Both the position numbers and the translations under genes were made by a program. A stretch of DNA of 25,193 nt from Nemertoderma westbladi. Lineage: Eukaryota; Xenacoelomorpha; Nemertodermatida; Nemertodermatidae. The DNA lies in assembly GCA_032718475.1 (NCBI GenBank), contig JAUCBJ010001601.1, forward strand, positions 1-25,193, read 5' to 3'. A model generated the notes under the pieces. That model worked only from the letters and a program-made list of their open reading frames with translations. It was not told where the DNA came from and made no database searches. Shown here piece by piece: positions 1-9,239 of this stretch (the first letter of the stretch is position 1; each line of letters starts with the position of its first letter).

Positions 1-470
1 ATCATCCGGTTATGGAATCGGAACATGAGTATCTTTATGGCACAGTTTGCAGTCCTCATATCCTCTGTGACACGGATGCCCTCCATTGTCTTTGGGTGCC
101 AGAACTATGTTTGAAACCCATGGAGCTGGGCCATGGTAATCTTCAATAATGCCTTCATCTTACATTTATCGAGCTCTTGTTAGAGGCATTACCTTAAAAG
201 GAATGGCATGGGTCATGGGTTAGAAGCTACTGGCATTACATTTTCATCAATATGTACTTTAACCTGATATCCACATGAAAAGATATACTTGAAATCGGCC
301 ACTTCGATCACCGGAAGACGTGAGACCTCATCTACCTGTGTATAATTAATAGTTGAGAAGGATTGTTAGTGATTTGGGGTGCCATTGAACTTTATAATAC
401 CAAGGGCTTTGGAAGCCCCTTAACTCATCAGAGTCTCCACATCCTTGTCTACAACATGGAACCTTATGTT
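1..470 (-). mobile_element. Ty3/gypsy-type pol fragment (end of protease to start of reverse transcriptase)
   Basis: Read on the minus strand, about 470 to 360 gives a stretch ending GASKALGIIKF, like the segment after the aspartic protease in gypsy pol. About 330 to 210 gives KVHIDENVMPVA, the conserved lead-in to reverse transcriptase (usually a Dp.v.PVaQ pattern). About 110 to 1 gives pieces such as VLAPKDNGG and IRVTEDMRTANCAIK, which match the first conserved RT block. These pieces lie in different frames and are separated by stops, so the copy is dead. It runs off the left edge, so the catalytic RT motifs are not visible. A possible degenerate zinc-knuckle region lies further up at 560-700 but is too decayed to claim. 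Clade assignment rests on motif recognition only. Confidence 0.7.
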
Positions 471-1018
471 ATGTTGGAAACAGCATTGTCATACATAAAT
501 AGGCCTATAAAATATCCAATGCATGGAACTTTCCATGAGCCATAAAGCTTTAATTGTAATTTTTTTAGTTCATCAGGGGCAAGCTAAAGAATTCGGCTGT
601 AGCTCGTGCCACAACACTTACATCCTCTCATGTGTCTGCAAAAGCCTTATTGTTATCATTACAATGCTGACCATATAATGGGCCACCACCTTATTGGGTT
701 GGGAAATCGAGATGTAGACACCCACATAAATTTTCAGACTAATTGCTCAAAAATTGTAGAAGTAGTAGGATTTTGAAGTTGACAATTCCCTAAAAAAAAT
801 TTAAATATAGATAATAGAACCATCATTATACATTTATTATAGGAAGGGATTTAGGGGTCTTGTAATAGTAATGTCAATACGTCTCCATAAATGTAATTGC
901 ATAACTTGAAAACTAAAAGAGCTATTAAATAGCGATTTTCAGATTTGAAAACACCATTTAATCGTGCATTATAATAGATCATAAAAAAAATTTCGACATA
1001 TTGAGGACCACAATGGTA

Positions 1019-1048
1019 CCCCCCCCCCCCCCCCCCCCCCCGCCCCCC
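1019..1048. repeat. Homopolymeric C tract (C23 G C6)
   Basis: Twenty-three consecutive C, one G, then six C, between GGTA and ATGG. Runs of this length are unstable in replication and hard to sequence, so the exact length is uncertain. Confidence 0.95.
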
Positions 1049-1481
1049 ATGGCCCCTGTGGCATATCAGAACACAATTTATAAGGTTTTATTTTGAATTA
1101 ATTTATTGTGCATAAACCACTCCGAAAATTGAATAAAGTTATCGAAGTGTAAAGTTAATTTAAATAAACTTACATCTATACATAAAAATTATAAGTTCTT
1201 ATTAGATCCCACTGGAATATTATACCCCTTATTGTTTCAGTCTTCCATTAATCAATAACACAATGACATTTATATAAATTTGGTGTCTGTCCTTGTTTCA
1301 ATATCAATTACGGCTCCACTACTGCGCGGCTGTCAATTTGTCATTCTCTTATTGAAATTATCTATAGAATTCATTAGCTAATAGAAATAATCTCGATATA
1401 TTTATCATTTACATAGTCAGCATAAGCAGGCAATACTATTGTTCAAGGACGTTAACTCTCAGTTTGTGCTTTAATGATTAC

Positions 1482-1508
1482 GGGGAAGGGAGGGGGGAGG
1501 GGGGGGGG
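1482..1508 (+). repeat. G-run cluster, potential G-quadruplex
   Basis: Four G-runs of 4, 3, 6 and 10 are separated only by AA, A and A. This fits the four-run pattern expected to fold as a G-quadruplex. The strand and the function in vivo are unknown. Confidence 0.8.
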
Positions 1509-1733
1509 AGACTTGTCGCAAATCCCACCTTGGGCGATTTAATATCTCATGTCAATGTTAAGATTTCAATTAAGTGAAAAGATCAAGTTACAAGGAAAAG
1601 AGCAAATCATCTCTTTAGTTCCATTTAGCAGACGTTGCAAGAATATCATTGGCTGACATCCGGATTTCTTCTTTGCAGCCTGCAGTCATCAAAATGCTCA
1701 TCAGTTCAATATCAAATATTCTGTTAAAATTTA

Positions 1734-1772
1734 AATGTATATATATACATATACATATATCATATACATATC
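1734..1772. repeat. TA/CATA simple repeat
   Basis: Alternating TATA and CATATA units form a short imperfect microsatellite. Confidence 0.85.
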
Positions 1773-1904
1773 ATTTTAATGTAGGTTTGTTTAATTAAAT
1801 ATATTTATAAAATTATAGATACACCCCCAATCGGGGCAAACGGTAAAATGTAAAATTGAATTCATTATAAAATTAATTGAAATATATATAAAACTGTTTA
1901 CGTG

Positions 1905-2200
1905 TGCCGTTAGGGGGCGCGGGGGGGGATACAGAGTCGCAAGGGCCGGTAGTGTGATGCTCTGTGGGCACACGAGAAGTTGGTAGCGGTTTTCGCAGGA
2001 GTCGCCACAGAATCTACACTCACAGCTTGCAGCAAGTTCGTGAAACGGTTGAGAGTTGCTGCATAGTTTGTGGTGGAACCCGTGGAGGTGCACCGGGTTA
2101 GTATGTGCCGGTTTCGCTGCCCTGGACGTCTCCAGGTGTGGTTGGCGAACGCGGGACCAAGGGAGTATCTTTCCTCTGTGTAGTTTGTTTCGCGTTCATT
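1905..2200. other. GC-rich, CpG-containing island, unassigned
   Basis: This block is clearly more GC- and CpG-rich than its flanks, which are very AT-rich. Short frames cross it on both strands. The minus-strand one is cysteine- and histidine-containing (CECRFCGDSCENRY), which might suggest a zinc-binding remnant. I recognise no family and see no supporting start, splice or homologous copy. It could be a mobile-element fragment or a small CpG island. Confidence 0.3.
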
Positions 2201-2238
2201 ACGGAAGTTCTGATAGGCAGTTAAAACGTCGGTATTGA

Positions 2239-2837
2239 ATACGGTTGGAGAATTCGAAATTATATCATTGATTTAATTCTATTTAGATAATGAATTATTA
2301 TGTATCTACTGTAGTTATTTTGATAAATAATTTATTATATAAAAGTTGAATTGCATTATATTTATTATACTATAAAAATAATAAATTAATTATTTTTAAA
2401 TTACTCTAAGAAATTTATATTGAATTGGTTCGAGAACAATCTTTCTGAAATTTTAAAAGTTACCTATTTTCTGTCACCTATTATCTATATGTCCGAGTTC
2501 GCTCGACCTAGTAGTAGTATTATCTATATTCTGACAGAGATATTTTGGATCAATTACAGTACTATGACAATTAAGTATGGATTACCCTTCTTAAACAATT
2601 TTATTTAAAAAATAGCTCGTAAAAAATGTAAATATATATTATTAGAAACTTATCAATTAAAACATTTTAAAAATTAAAATTTTAATCTTAAAAAAAAACT
2701 ATTTAATAATTCAGCAAATTTAAGTGATTAAAGAACAAATAATTGATCTTTTATATAAAACTTTGGCAATATTTGGAACCTCATCGTTCCTCTGAATTGG
2801 TAACCGTTCCCATAATCCATGATTGGTTTGACAATGT
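2239..2837. other. Very AT-rich spacer
   Basis: Long A/T runs. A short frame is present but shows no recognisable protein features. Nothing else seen. Confidence 0.6.
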
Positions 2838-3480
2838 CTAGAATTGGAGGGTTGTCAAGGAGATGATCGCAAAAACCCCAGAGTTGTTGTCGGAAGTACC
2901 TAGGATTGATGTGGTATTACCTATAATAATATCAAATAGAATGTGTTGAAGCAGAAATATGTGAGAGAGGGTTTCCAAGGTTTCCGTGTGTAATCTCCGA
3001 CCAATCTCCTTGAGAAATATTGTAATTGTTGGACCTGGGCGACTGAAGGTTTCAAAGGCAACCGGGTAGAAAAGGAATCCGGGGTTTACAAGTTCTTCAT
3101 ATTTCCGTTCTTTGGTTGGTTGGATGGATGGTTTGGTTGGATTTAAGTTGACTTGGTGAAAGAGGATCAGCAACTATAGTATCTCACATTTGTGTCTACC
3201 TTCGTGACCAGTGACTTTATGGTATCACCCTCAACGCCCTCCAATCTCCAAGGCTGAGTCCAATTGGTTCCTTCCAGAGTGGTGAGGACACCACACCTGA
3301 CGAAGGCTCGTTTAATGATGTTATTTACGGTGCTGTAATGGGCAGAGCTTCGCTGACAGGAGAGACTAGTAAACAGTCCAATAGCATCCATTGGGTTACC
3401 GTAGAGTGACTTTGCAGCCCAGGCTTGAGGCGGTAGCAATACGAAACAGAGCATTAGTTACATAGTTCTAACCCGTGCGG
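2838..3480 (-). pseudogene. C-terminal fragment of a LINE polyprotein, R2/NeSL-like endonuclease region
   Basis: On the minus strand the first part reads GNPMDAIGLFTSLSCQ followed by STVNNIIKRAFVRCGVLTTLE. This resembles the zinc-finger-like C..H..C region and the RH..vN.iikRA..agvp..lEp segment that precedes the restriction-like endonuclease in early-branching LINEs. The expected RPDG/D catalytic motif is not readable. A second frame gives ERKYEELVNPGFLFYPVAFE, then FLKEIGRR and later GNTTSILGT, matching the conserved tail (pVaiEt.g.wg...fl.elGrr...rGNaaSilGT). The two parts are in different frames, so this is a decayed copy without its RT. The family match is from memory of the motif pattern; the clade is less certain than the LINE identity. 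Confidence 0.6.
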
Positions 3481-3544
3481 ACTGCATGACTGCATCCAGG
3501 CAACAGCCAGCCGCACCGTTGTCAGCCCCCTGAAAAAATTATGC

Positions 3545-3655
3545 ATGGTGGATAGCCCAAGACTTTCTTGAGACGCATCTTAAAGGACACTGGCCTTGAA
3601 GATGCGAATAATCTCGCGAAAGTCATGGGGGATAGGGAATTGTGGCTGTGCAACT
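3545..3655 (+). pseudogene. LINE ORF2 extreme C-terminal fragment
   Basis: The frame beginning near 3571 reads KTFLRRILKDTGLEDANNLA and continues to VMGDRELW, then a stop. This is the typical LINE C-terminal tail in which a short helix-rich stretch precedes D(R)xxW. The same tail recurs at 22548-22640 in this window, there attached to an upstream segment that also occurs at 10244-10546. The three pieces therefore belong to one LINE family. Confidence 0.6.
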
Positions 3656-4000
3656 GTTGATAACCTGGCATAGCATTCTTGCTACAAGCTGCATTGTGCT
3701 TGCGAATTGTGAATTGCATGGTTGTGGCAAAATAGTTTTGTTAAGCCAGCAGAGCATCTCAATGAGATATTCAACGCAGCAGACCGATTATATTATAGAG
3801 ATGTAGCAGTGAATCAGATTCGATTATAGTGAGATAGAAAGGAGGGCTTCCATATTCTGCCAGTGTGAAGGGTAGCATAGACGGGTAGCCTACAGTTGAA
3901 AAAAATGTTAAATAGAGTAAATTGTAATTATTTAATGGAGATTTTGAGATTCATAAGAAAAATACAAAAATATTTTTTTATGGTCAATATGATCAATAAG

Positions 4001-4008
4001 TGTGAAAC
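4001..4008 (+). repeat. 8-bp target-site duplication, left (TGTGAAAC)
   Basis: TGTGAAAC directly precedes the first base of the left terminal inverted repeat and is repeated exactly after the right one at 5957-5964. Eight-bp duplications are typical of P elements and of hAT elements. Confidence 0.93.
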
Positions 4009-4070
4009 CATAGCGACCTTTAATAAAGGCCTGGCAGGCGTGCACTACTGGCTGCTGACTGGAGGCTGAA
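4009..4070 (+). repeat. Left terminal inverted repeat of the P-like element
   Basis: Its 62 bp are the reverse complement of 5895-5956 with three mismatches, at the positions corresponding to 4047, 4054 and 4055. Long, well matched ends suggest a fairly recent insertion. Confidence 0.93.
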
Positions 4071-4367
4071 ATTTTGCAGTACTGCAGTAGTTCGTAGTTG
4101 GACTGTTAGAACTGTAGAACAGTAGAAGGCCTACTGTCAACTTCCATTGTAGACTGTAGTGACTGTAGAAATGTTATAGACAAGCTTGTAGAAGCCTCCC
4201 AAGCACAGCACAGTCAATGTACCAGTCACCGGTACCGTCTGACCATAGCTACGGCGACAGCCTACCGCTACCGTCAACCGGTAGGCGGTAGAGTGCCCTA
4301 AGATAGTACTGTAGTGTAGGCCTACTTTAGCCTACGGCCTATGCAGGTAGTTTGAAGTACCTAGGCT

Positions 4368-4751
4368 ATGCCTTTGAAGTGTTGCGTTCCTAAATGCCGG
4401 ACTGGCTATGACGAGGTCACTCAAGAGAGACAGGAGGCTGCTGGAAGCATCACACTGAAAATACCGATGTATAGGTTGCCACACAACCTCGAACAACGGA
4501 ACGAGTGGCTTGCTGTTATCCCCCGAGAGAACACACCGGATACTAAATACACCGCCGTCTGCGCTTTGCATTGGCCTTCAGATTGTCAGATGGTTCAGGT
4601 AAGGGGTAAAGATTGTCCAGCGGATCCACCAATTGTGTGGCCAGGTTTAAAACCGAGTTTAATTCCTACCCCACCTCCAAAACCGAGAGCCACCAAACGA
4701 GCTGCGCCATCATCTCGGAATGTTATGGAAGATGAACATTGCAATATTTAA
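4368..4751 (+). CDS. THAP-type zinc-finger protein encoded by the P-like element
   Basis: This 127-residue frame opens at ATG with MPLKCCVPKC, as THAP domains usually do at the extreme N-terminus. The C2CH zinc ligands fit C5, C10, C65 and H68. W47 sits in the conserved NEWL position, and PDTKYTAVCALHW matches the pattern before the last two ligands. A proline-rich PSLIP segment near residues 95-102 is in the place of the AVPTIF-like box. After residue 105 the chain is basic and ends at a stop. THAP domains bind DNA; in P elements they bind sites near the element ends. The protein stops before any catalytic domain, so, if expressed, it could bind the element's own ends without transposing them. 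This frame has no internal damage, unlike the remnant downstream. No promoter is identifiable. Confidence 0.8.
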   Translation: MPLKCCVPKCRTGYDEVTQERQEAAGSITLKIPMYRLPHNLEQRNEWLAVIPRENTPDTKYTAVCALHWPSDCQMVQVRGKDCPADPPIVWPGLKPSLIPTPPPKPRATKRAAPSSRNVMEDEHCNI

Positions 4752-5333
4752 CCAGTTGGATTCTATGAACGTAAGTGAGATTAATACTGATTCCCTGAAG
4801 AAAAAATTTCCTTCACGACCACCATCCACTTTCACATTCCACCACGAGTGTGACATGTGCAATATTAATCTTTCGGATTACGATTGTGAAGTGTTGGATA
4901 ATATCGGCGATTTGGAAGAGTATGTATCCAAAGAAAATTTAATGGCTCTTATATACATAGCTGGCTATGTAGCCTATCTCGTAAAGATGCTGAGACAGCA
5001 GATGGCACATTTCATTACTACAATAGTTATGGAACCTATCTGAATCGACTAGACCGTGGCGGTCTGCGAAAGCCTAATGATAACATGTCCCAGTTTACCA
5101 TATACTGCTTCATATTTTTTTCAAGTACTTGTTCATTGTTTTGCCGTAAATCACTATCAGAATTATTTTTAGATCTTGGAAGCAAGTACAACTTTGAAGT
5201 TAGTGAGATGAACGCTAGGATTCTAGCAAATATATTTTTAAATAATGTCTGTCACTTGAAAACCCCGCGTTCGTCAAAGGAAGCAAAACAAAAAGTGATA
5301 AAACTTAGCACTACTGGTGGAGCGGACGTGTGA
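4720..5333 (+). pseudogene. P-type transposase C-terminal remnant
   Basis: The first part (4720-4986) contains CDMCNINL and LMALIYIAGYVAYLVK. The second, in another frame (about 4983-5333), contains YLNRLDRGGL, then SLSELFLDLGSKYNFEV and ANIFLNN. This order (YIAGYV, then a RGGL segment, then the F..L...Y.F and aNilL helices) is that of the C-terminal part of P/THAP9-type transposases. The shift near 4983-4990 looks like a one-base loss. The upstream frame also overlaps the THAP frame out of phase, so THAP and C-terminus are not joined unless by splicing or a repaired shift. The RNase H acidic residues that should lie upstream are absent. Reading 4720 as a true start is not supported; it is simply the first ATG. 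Confidence 0.7.
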
Positions 5334-5894
5334 TGTTACAATATTTTAATAATACCGGTATATATACTGTATACATAATATTTTAATAATCTGTGCATAA
5401 TTTTTTACTGAAAAGTGCTGGTAGTGAAAAAAACATGTAACCATAGATCCGAAATGACTTGAAAATGTTACAGATCGAATCACCACCTCAAATAACCTCA
5501 GAGACCTGGAAATTACATTCATTTGACCAACTATTGGCGATGCGAAAATTTCAAAATTTCGTCAACTAGGATGAAAAGTGCTGGGAATACATATCGAACG
5601 ATATATCCAAAACGAAAAAAGATCTGAACAATCGGATTCTTTGAAGAATTCTGCACAAAACCTAATGAAAAAAACAGAAATCGATTTCTTGAGCCAACAT
5701 CCGTAACATTAACAATTCGTTTTTTTTTTAACTATTTAGTCATATTATTGCTGTCTGGGCTAATTATTTTGGCCACTACTGTACGTTTCGTTGTAAAATA
5801 TGTATTTTTAAGAGTTTGCCTGTTCTATATTTAAAATTCGCTACATTTAGATAACGGTAAAAGTCGAAAAACAACAATAATCGTCATACAAATG

Positions 5895-5956
5895 TTCAGC
5901 CTCCAGTCAGTGGCCAGTTGTGCACGCCTGCCAGGCCTTTATTAAAGGTCGCTATG
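5895..5956 (-). repeat. Right terminal inverted repeat of the P-like element
   Basis: Mirror of 4009-4070 (59 of 62 identical), ending GGTCGCTATG immediately before the second target duplication. Confidence 0.93.
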
Positions 5957-5964
5957 TGTGAAAC
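5957..5964 (+). repeat. 8-bp target-site duplication, right (TGTGAAAC)
   Basis: Exact copy of 4001-4008, directly after the right inverted repeat. Confidence 0.93.
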
Positions 5965-6279
5965 CCAGTATCAACTCATGTGTGGCCTTCTATCATAATA
6001 CAAATAAATTATAAGTAAATTTATTGACAAGGTAAACAATTTTCGATTCGAGCTTTCAATCTGGCTGATAACCACCGCAATTTTTTAATACAACTGTACT
6101 TTAATTATTTTTGGTAGCTTTATATAGTTGGTATTTCTTTTAAGCACGCTAATAAGGTCTTTTAAATATATTTTAATAAATAATGAAACACAAAATTATA
6201 CTTACTTACTTAGGAAAATTAAAACTGGCTGTTTAGAATTACTGTTAATTACATGTATTTCATGATAGTTTAAACATCC
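5965..6279. other. AT-rich DNA upstream of the first paralogous exon
   Basis: No frame or repeat recognised. It may hold the 5' UTR or promoter of the exon at 6280, but I see no convincing TATA or initiator arrangement. Confidence 0.4.
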
Positions 6280-6468
6280 ATGGCTTTTGAACTAAAAAGA
6301 AATTCATCCATTTCTGCGTCAGTCATCAATATATTCCATTTTAAAACTAATCCAAAACACATATCATGGTGGAGTGTGGACATTCTAACAAAGAAAGGTC
6401 GAAGGACATTACTGCTACGAAATATAATGCTACCGTGCATTCCAACATTAATAATACTGTTAATTCAG
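6280..6468 (+). CDS. Probable first coding exon of an unrecognised membrane protein (copy 1)
   Basis: From ATG to the donor CAG|GTAGGC this is exactly 63 codons, ending in phase 0. The frame runs on only into low-complexity sequence, as expected for an intron. The product starts with a Lys/Arg- and Ser-rich stretch, has a W.VD.LT.KG.R..LLRN core (residues about 31-48), and ends with a hydrophobic run (MLPCIPTLIILLIQ) that looks like the start of a membrane span or signal anchor. A clear relative lies at 23570-23746 with the same start, core, hydrophobic end and phase-0 donor. Conservation between two copies 17 kb apart is the main reason to call it coding. I do not recognise the family. No second exon is visible in the window. 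Confidence 0.6.
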
Positions 6469-6732
6469 GTAGGCCTATATTTTATTATTTATATTTATAC
6501 CCTACTTTATATTTATCATGTCAGTGAGACTGAATTTCATGATTTATGTATGAATCTCACAATGATATTTCGTTATTATTCACAATACAGTTCATTTATA
6601 CACCTTAACGTGCATCGACTTTTTGAAACCTTAGAACCTATATATTAAACTGTTGTATATCAGAACTATAATATATTATATATAATTTTAATTGTTTTAT
6701 GTGTGTATTTTAAATGTTTTGTGTGCTTGACA

Positions 6733-6870
6733 AAGCAGCAGCTTGGTCTAGTGGTGAAATTCATGGGCTTCCGATTACGGAGACCTGGTTCGATCCCTAG
6801 ATGGGGCAGCACTGTTTGGGAACAGTGCTTTAAATACTTATTAACTCTCCCCACATTACATAATGTCTTT
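6733..6870 (+). mobile_element. tRNA-derived SINE
   Basis: A polymerase III box A (TGGTCTAGTGG, 6744-6754) and a perfect box B (GGTTCGATCCC, 6787-6797) lie at tRNA spacing. A non-tRNA body follows with an 8-bp hairpin (GCACTGTT...AACAGTGC, about 6809-6828) and a T-rich end. The head does not fold into a clean tRNA with an acceptor stem, so a SINE is preferred over a tRNA gene. No target duplication was found with confidence. Confidence 0.65.
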
Positions 6871-7194
6871 TTTTCGATCTGTCATTTCATTCTTACTAAT
6901 ATGGTCTTCTACTAGTATTTTGATGGCCTTTAACAGTATATAAATACCAATTAATAACATTTGGCATACAGCAGCAGAGCAGTACAGTATGGTATTAATT
7001 AGTACAGTGCAGTATTAGCAGTGCAGTACAGTATTATAAATAGTGGTCTGGAGGCAGTTTACTCAATCCATGTGGTAAATTTGAATTATTGCGTTTTAAC
7101 CGTAAGTCTACACGAGCTAGGCTTATTCATGTTCTTGTCACGGACACAGTTGTGGGTTTAATGGATTTTTATGTGTAAGAGTCACATGAAATGT

Positions 7195-7410
7195 TTATCA
7201 CCCACCTCGCGGAGACCCTGGTGGCCCGGCAGCGTGGGATGCGCGAGCGAGGCCTAGTTAGTGTGCTGGGCGGAGTGCGGAGGCGCCTATTGTTTGCGCT
7301 GCTGCGCTCAAACTCCCTGTGCCTGCGTGGCGGTAGGTGGCCATGGAGGGCGCTCGGGTTTGAGGATGGTGCCGGTCTGCGGGGGTTTGACCTCCAAGAC
7401 CGGTACTGAA
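7195..7410. other. GC-rich, CpG-dense island, unassigned
   Basis: A sharply bounded GC-rich block (many CGCG, GCGC and GGCGG words) within AT-rich DNA. A 72-codon plus-strand frame crosses it but looks like an arginine-rich by-product of GC content. It could be a CpG island, an exon, or a mobile-element fragment; I cannot decide. Confidence 0.35.
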
Positions 7411-7419
7411 TCCAAGTTT

Positions 7420-7600
7420 TAGACTTGTGTTTGGTGGAGGGATGTAAAACTCTTACTAAATTTAATTTTGGTTGTGGTGGAAATTAAAATTAAAAGTTGT
7501 ATTTATTTGCATAAAAATATGTTAAAAACTCTTTATAATCAAAACATTGGTATGGTATCAGTATGGAATTGTAGTTTCACTAAATACGAGTGTTTCAAAG
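7420..7600. other. Spacer, nothing recognised
   Basis: Mixed AT-rich sequence with no supported feature. Confidence 0.5.
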
Positions 7601-7605
7601 GTGTT

Positions 7606-7725
7606 GTCGCGTTTCAGCAACTGATAGTAGAGTTAGAGCCGCGTTTTGGCAACTCATAGTCGCGTTTCGGCAACATGGTAACAAGGTTGTATTTCGGCAA
7701 CTGAGTGATGCAATTCGACAACATG
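7606..7725 (+). repeat. Irregular short tandem repeat, core CGCGTTTCGGCAAC
   Basis: Five related segments start near 7606, 7638, 7659, 7686 and 7707, each with a variant of the core CGCGTTTCGGCAAC followed by a short variable spacer. Spacing is irregular (about 21-32 bp). Confidence 0.6.
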
Positions 7726-7978
7726 TAAACAAAGGACAAGTGGATACAGTATAGAGCCTACAGTATAGAGATAGGTGGAATCTCAACGTCACCATCGCAT
7801 TGTATCAACATAGGGCAGAGCTAATCAGTATTATTTATTACCTTTGCCTCATTACGTTTCCCATTATTCATTTTCATTCTAAATTATTTTACCCACGCCT
7901 ACACCTACACTACTTCGAGTTATATAGAAACTGAAATTATTAATTCCATATATTGTCTACATATTCTATAATTGACAG

Positions 7979-8960
7979 GTGACCAACAGGTCTGAGCCTA
8001 CTGCAGTATGGACCTTTGTAACAGTAACATGTATTCACCTATTAGGCCTAACTGCTGTGCTGACTGTAAAATCTAGGAATCTAAATATTAATATCACTCT
8101 GACTTCTGGTCGTTTACTCTGCCAATCTTGCAGTATTAAGCATTGCTCGGCAATGGCGCCAAGAATGGTGGGTGCCGATTTATTGTCTGGTGGCTCAGTC
8201 GACATGGTCGATGCTACTACCAGTTACAGGTCCGGCTCTGTGTCGTCGCTCGACTTTGATCCCTCGCCTGAAGGAAGCTTTTTTGCCGAGGAAACATTTT
8301 TGGCTGACAGCGTTGATGTTGCTTACGCCAATTTGTCTGTAACGAGTTATTGTGCTGCCTCCAATGTGGTATTACTGTAGATCAACTGCTAAGAATGACT
8401 TGATTTCCGTTGCCTGCAATTTCTATTCCTTGTCCTCCATAGTCAAGGCAAAATCTACTTTGTTTGAGGAGGCAGGTAAGTGCGCAGTACCAGACCACCC
8501 GCTCCCTGCCTGGATTGGTCAAATAGGGACTACACCATAAAAAACCCATGTATCTGTTATGTACGCAGTTTTCCGTGAAAGTTCCTTTGTGGATGCCCCT
8601 AGCCATCTACTTTTCTGTGCGTTAGATCCTACGAACCTTCCATCCATGGACCGTAACACTGTTCATCATATGGTCCAGGCAGAGGATCTAAAAGAGCTCA
8701 GGGGACTTTTCCACCACCTAAATGGAAAGGTCATTTCTCACGAGGAGAAACTGGAGCACGTAGCTCTTCGGTCTGATTTATTGGAAGTCGCAGCTGAAGT
8801 TGGGAAAGAAATTAATGCCCACGCTTCGAATGGGGAAGATACTTCTCGGCAACCCTGGTCTTCTGATCGATCTCCACAAATTTGTGCGTCTCAGAGTGAT
8901 GGGATCGGGACCAAATCCCTCAGAGTTTATACCTTTTGGTTCGAAAGCCAAATTGACTAG
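7979..8960 (+). pseudogene. Broken LINE ORF1-like frame with zinc-ligand-like start and coiled coil
   Basis: The upstream part contains LLCQSCSIKHC, cysteine-rich like the N-terminal zinc-binding region of some LINE ORF1 proteins. After an apparent frameshift near 8365 the frame reads NDLISVACNFYSLSSIVKAK, a recurring LINE ORF1 motif (FY....I..AK..L). After one in-frame stop at about 8538-8540 it reads APSHLLFCALDPTNLPSMD and then a long charged helix (about 8680-8800) that looks coiled-coil. This order fits the ORF1 of a CR1/L2-type element. The assignment is by pattern; the function of this ORF1 type is nucleic-acid binding and particle assembly by family knowledge. It ends 26 bases from an oppositely oriented RT fragment, so the copy is truncated or rearranged. 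Confidence 0.5.
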
Positions 8961-8985
8961 AAAATAGGATGGCTTGTTTTTCCAT

Positions 8986-9177
8986 TTATTCAATCAACTG
9001 CTGGTAAGCAATTTTTTCCATGACTTTTGAAAAATAAGAGAGGACACTGATTGGTTGGTAGTTTTTAAACAGGGATCGATTTGAAGATTTGTAAATTGGT
9101 GTCACCTGAGCAATTTTCATGTTCTGAGGCACAATCCCCGTTTCTAGTGATACATTTATTACGGCACAATTAGGCAC
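8986..9177 (-). pseudogene. LINE reverse transcriptase N-terminal fragment
   Basis: The minus-strand frame contains VPQNMKIAQVTPIYKS and then NYQPISVLSYFSKVMEKI, the conserved beginning of LINE reverse transcriptase (P..K.a.v.PiyK....NYRPIsvL...sKi.E). Palm-domain catalytic motifs are absent. The upper end of the fragment lies in a 45-bp tandem duplication, which may have created the apparent open frame at that side. Confidence 0.8.
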
Positions 9178-9237
9178 AATCCCCGTTTCTAGTGATACAT
9201 TTATTACAGCACAATTAGAGTCACAATCCCCGTTTCA
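9128..9237 (+). repeat. 45-bp tandem repeat, about 2.4 copies
   Basis: Copies begin near 9128 and 9173 and a partial third near 9220, each with CACAATCCCCGTTTC. The first two copies differ at one position or so, showing a recent duplication. The unit derives from the minus-strand RT fragment itself. Confidence 0.9.
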
Positions 9238-9239
9238 CA

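Larger units (their letters stand above)
571..1790. other. AT-rich stretch without a recognisable gene
   Basis: No frame with recognisable protein similarity on either strand. It contains a long C tract (1019-1048), a G-run cluster (1482-1508) and an AT simple repeat (1734-1772), listed separately. The rest is unassigned AT-rich DNA. Confidence 0.6.
4009..5956 (+). mobile_element. P-element-like DNA transposon, 1948 bp, complete ends
   Basis: The element is bounded by 62-bp terminal inverted repeats (59 of 62 positions match) that start CATAGCGACC and end GGTCGCTATG, with perfect 8-bp flanking duplications. Inside, in order, are: a subterminal region rich in ACTGTAG/CAGTAG words and a CTACCG/CGGTAG hairpin (about 4071-4300), a THAP-domain frame (4368-4751), a transposase C-terminal remnant (4720-5333), and a non-coding 3' part. 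Ends starting CA, 8-bp duplications, a THAP domain and a P-type transposase C-terminus together indicate the P superfamily. Full-length P transposases need roughly 2.3 kb of coding sequence, so the 1.95-kb element lacks most of the helix-turn-helix, GTP-binding and RNase H core. It is best read as an internally deleted, non-autonomous copy. Confidence 0.9.

Noticed and set aside
1791-2093. Cys/His-containing minus-strand frame
   Set aside because: Possible zinc ligands are seen but ligand spacing fits no family I know, and half of the frame is low-complexity.
2420-2608. 62-codon plus-strand frame
   Set aside because: Low-complexity AT-rich composition, with no motif or conservation visible.
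4332-4571. 79-codon minus-strand frame opposite the THAP domain
   Set aside because: Shadow of the THAP coding frame.
4594-4600. Splice donor CAG|GTAAGG inside the THAP frame
   Set aside because: The sequence after it continues with THAP-family-like coding (proline-rich box), so reading through is more likely. A second donor-like GTAAGT near 4770 is likewise inside apparent coding.
6744-6797. Functional tRNA gene
   Set aside because: Boxes A and B are good, but the acceptor stem does not close and a SINE-type body follows.
6666-6915. Overlapping 62- and 70-codon frames
   Set aside because: They lie across the tRNA-derived SINE and have no protein features.
7191-7409. 72-codon arginine-rich frame
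   Set aside because: It coincides with a GC-rich block where stops are rare; no homology or splice context was recognised.
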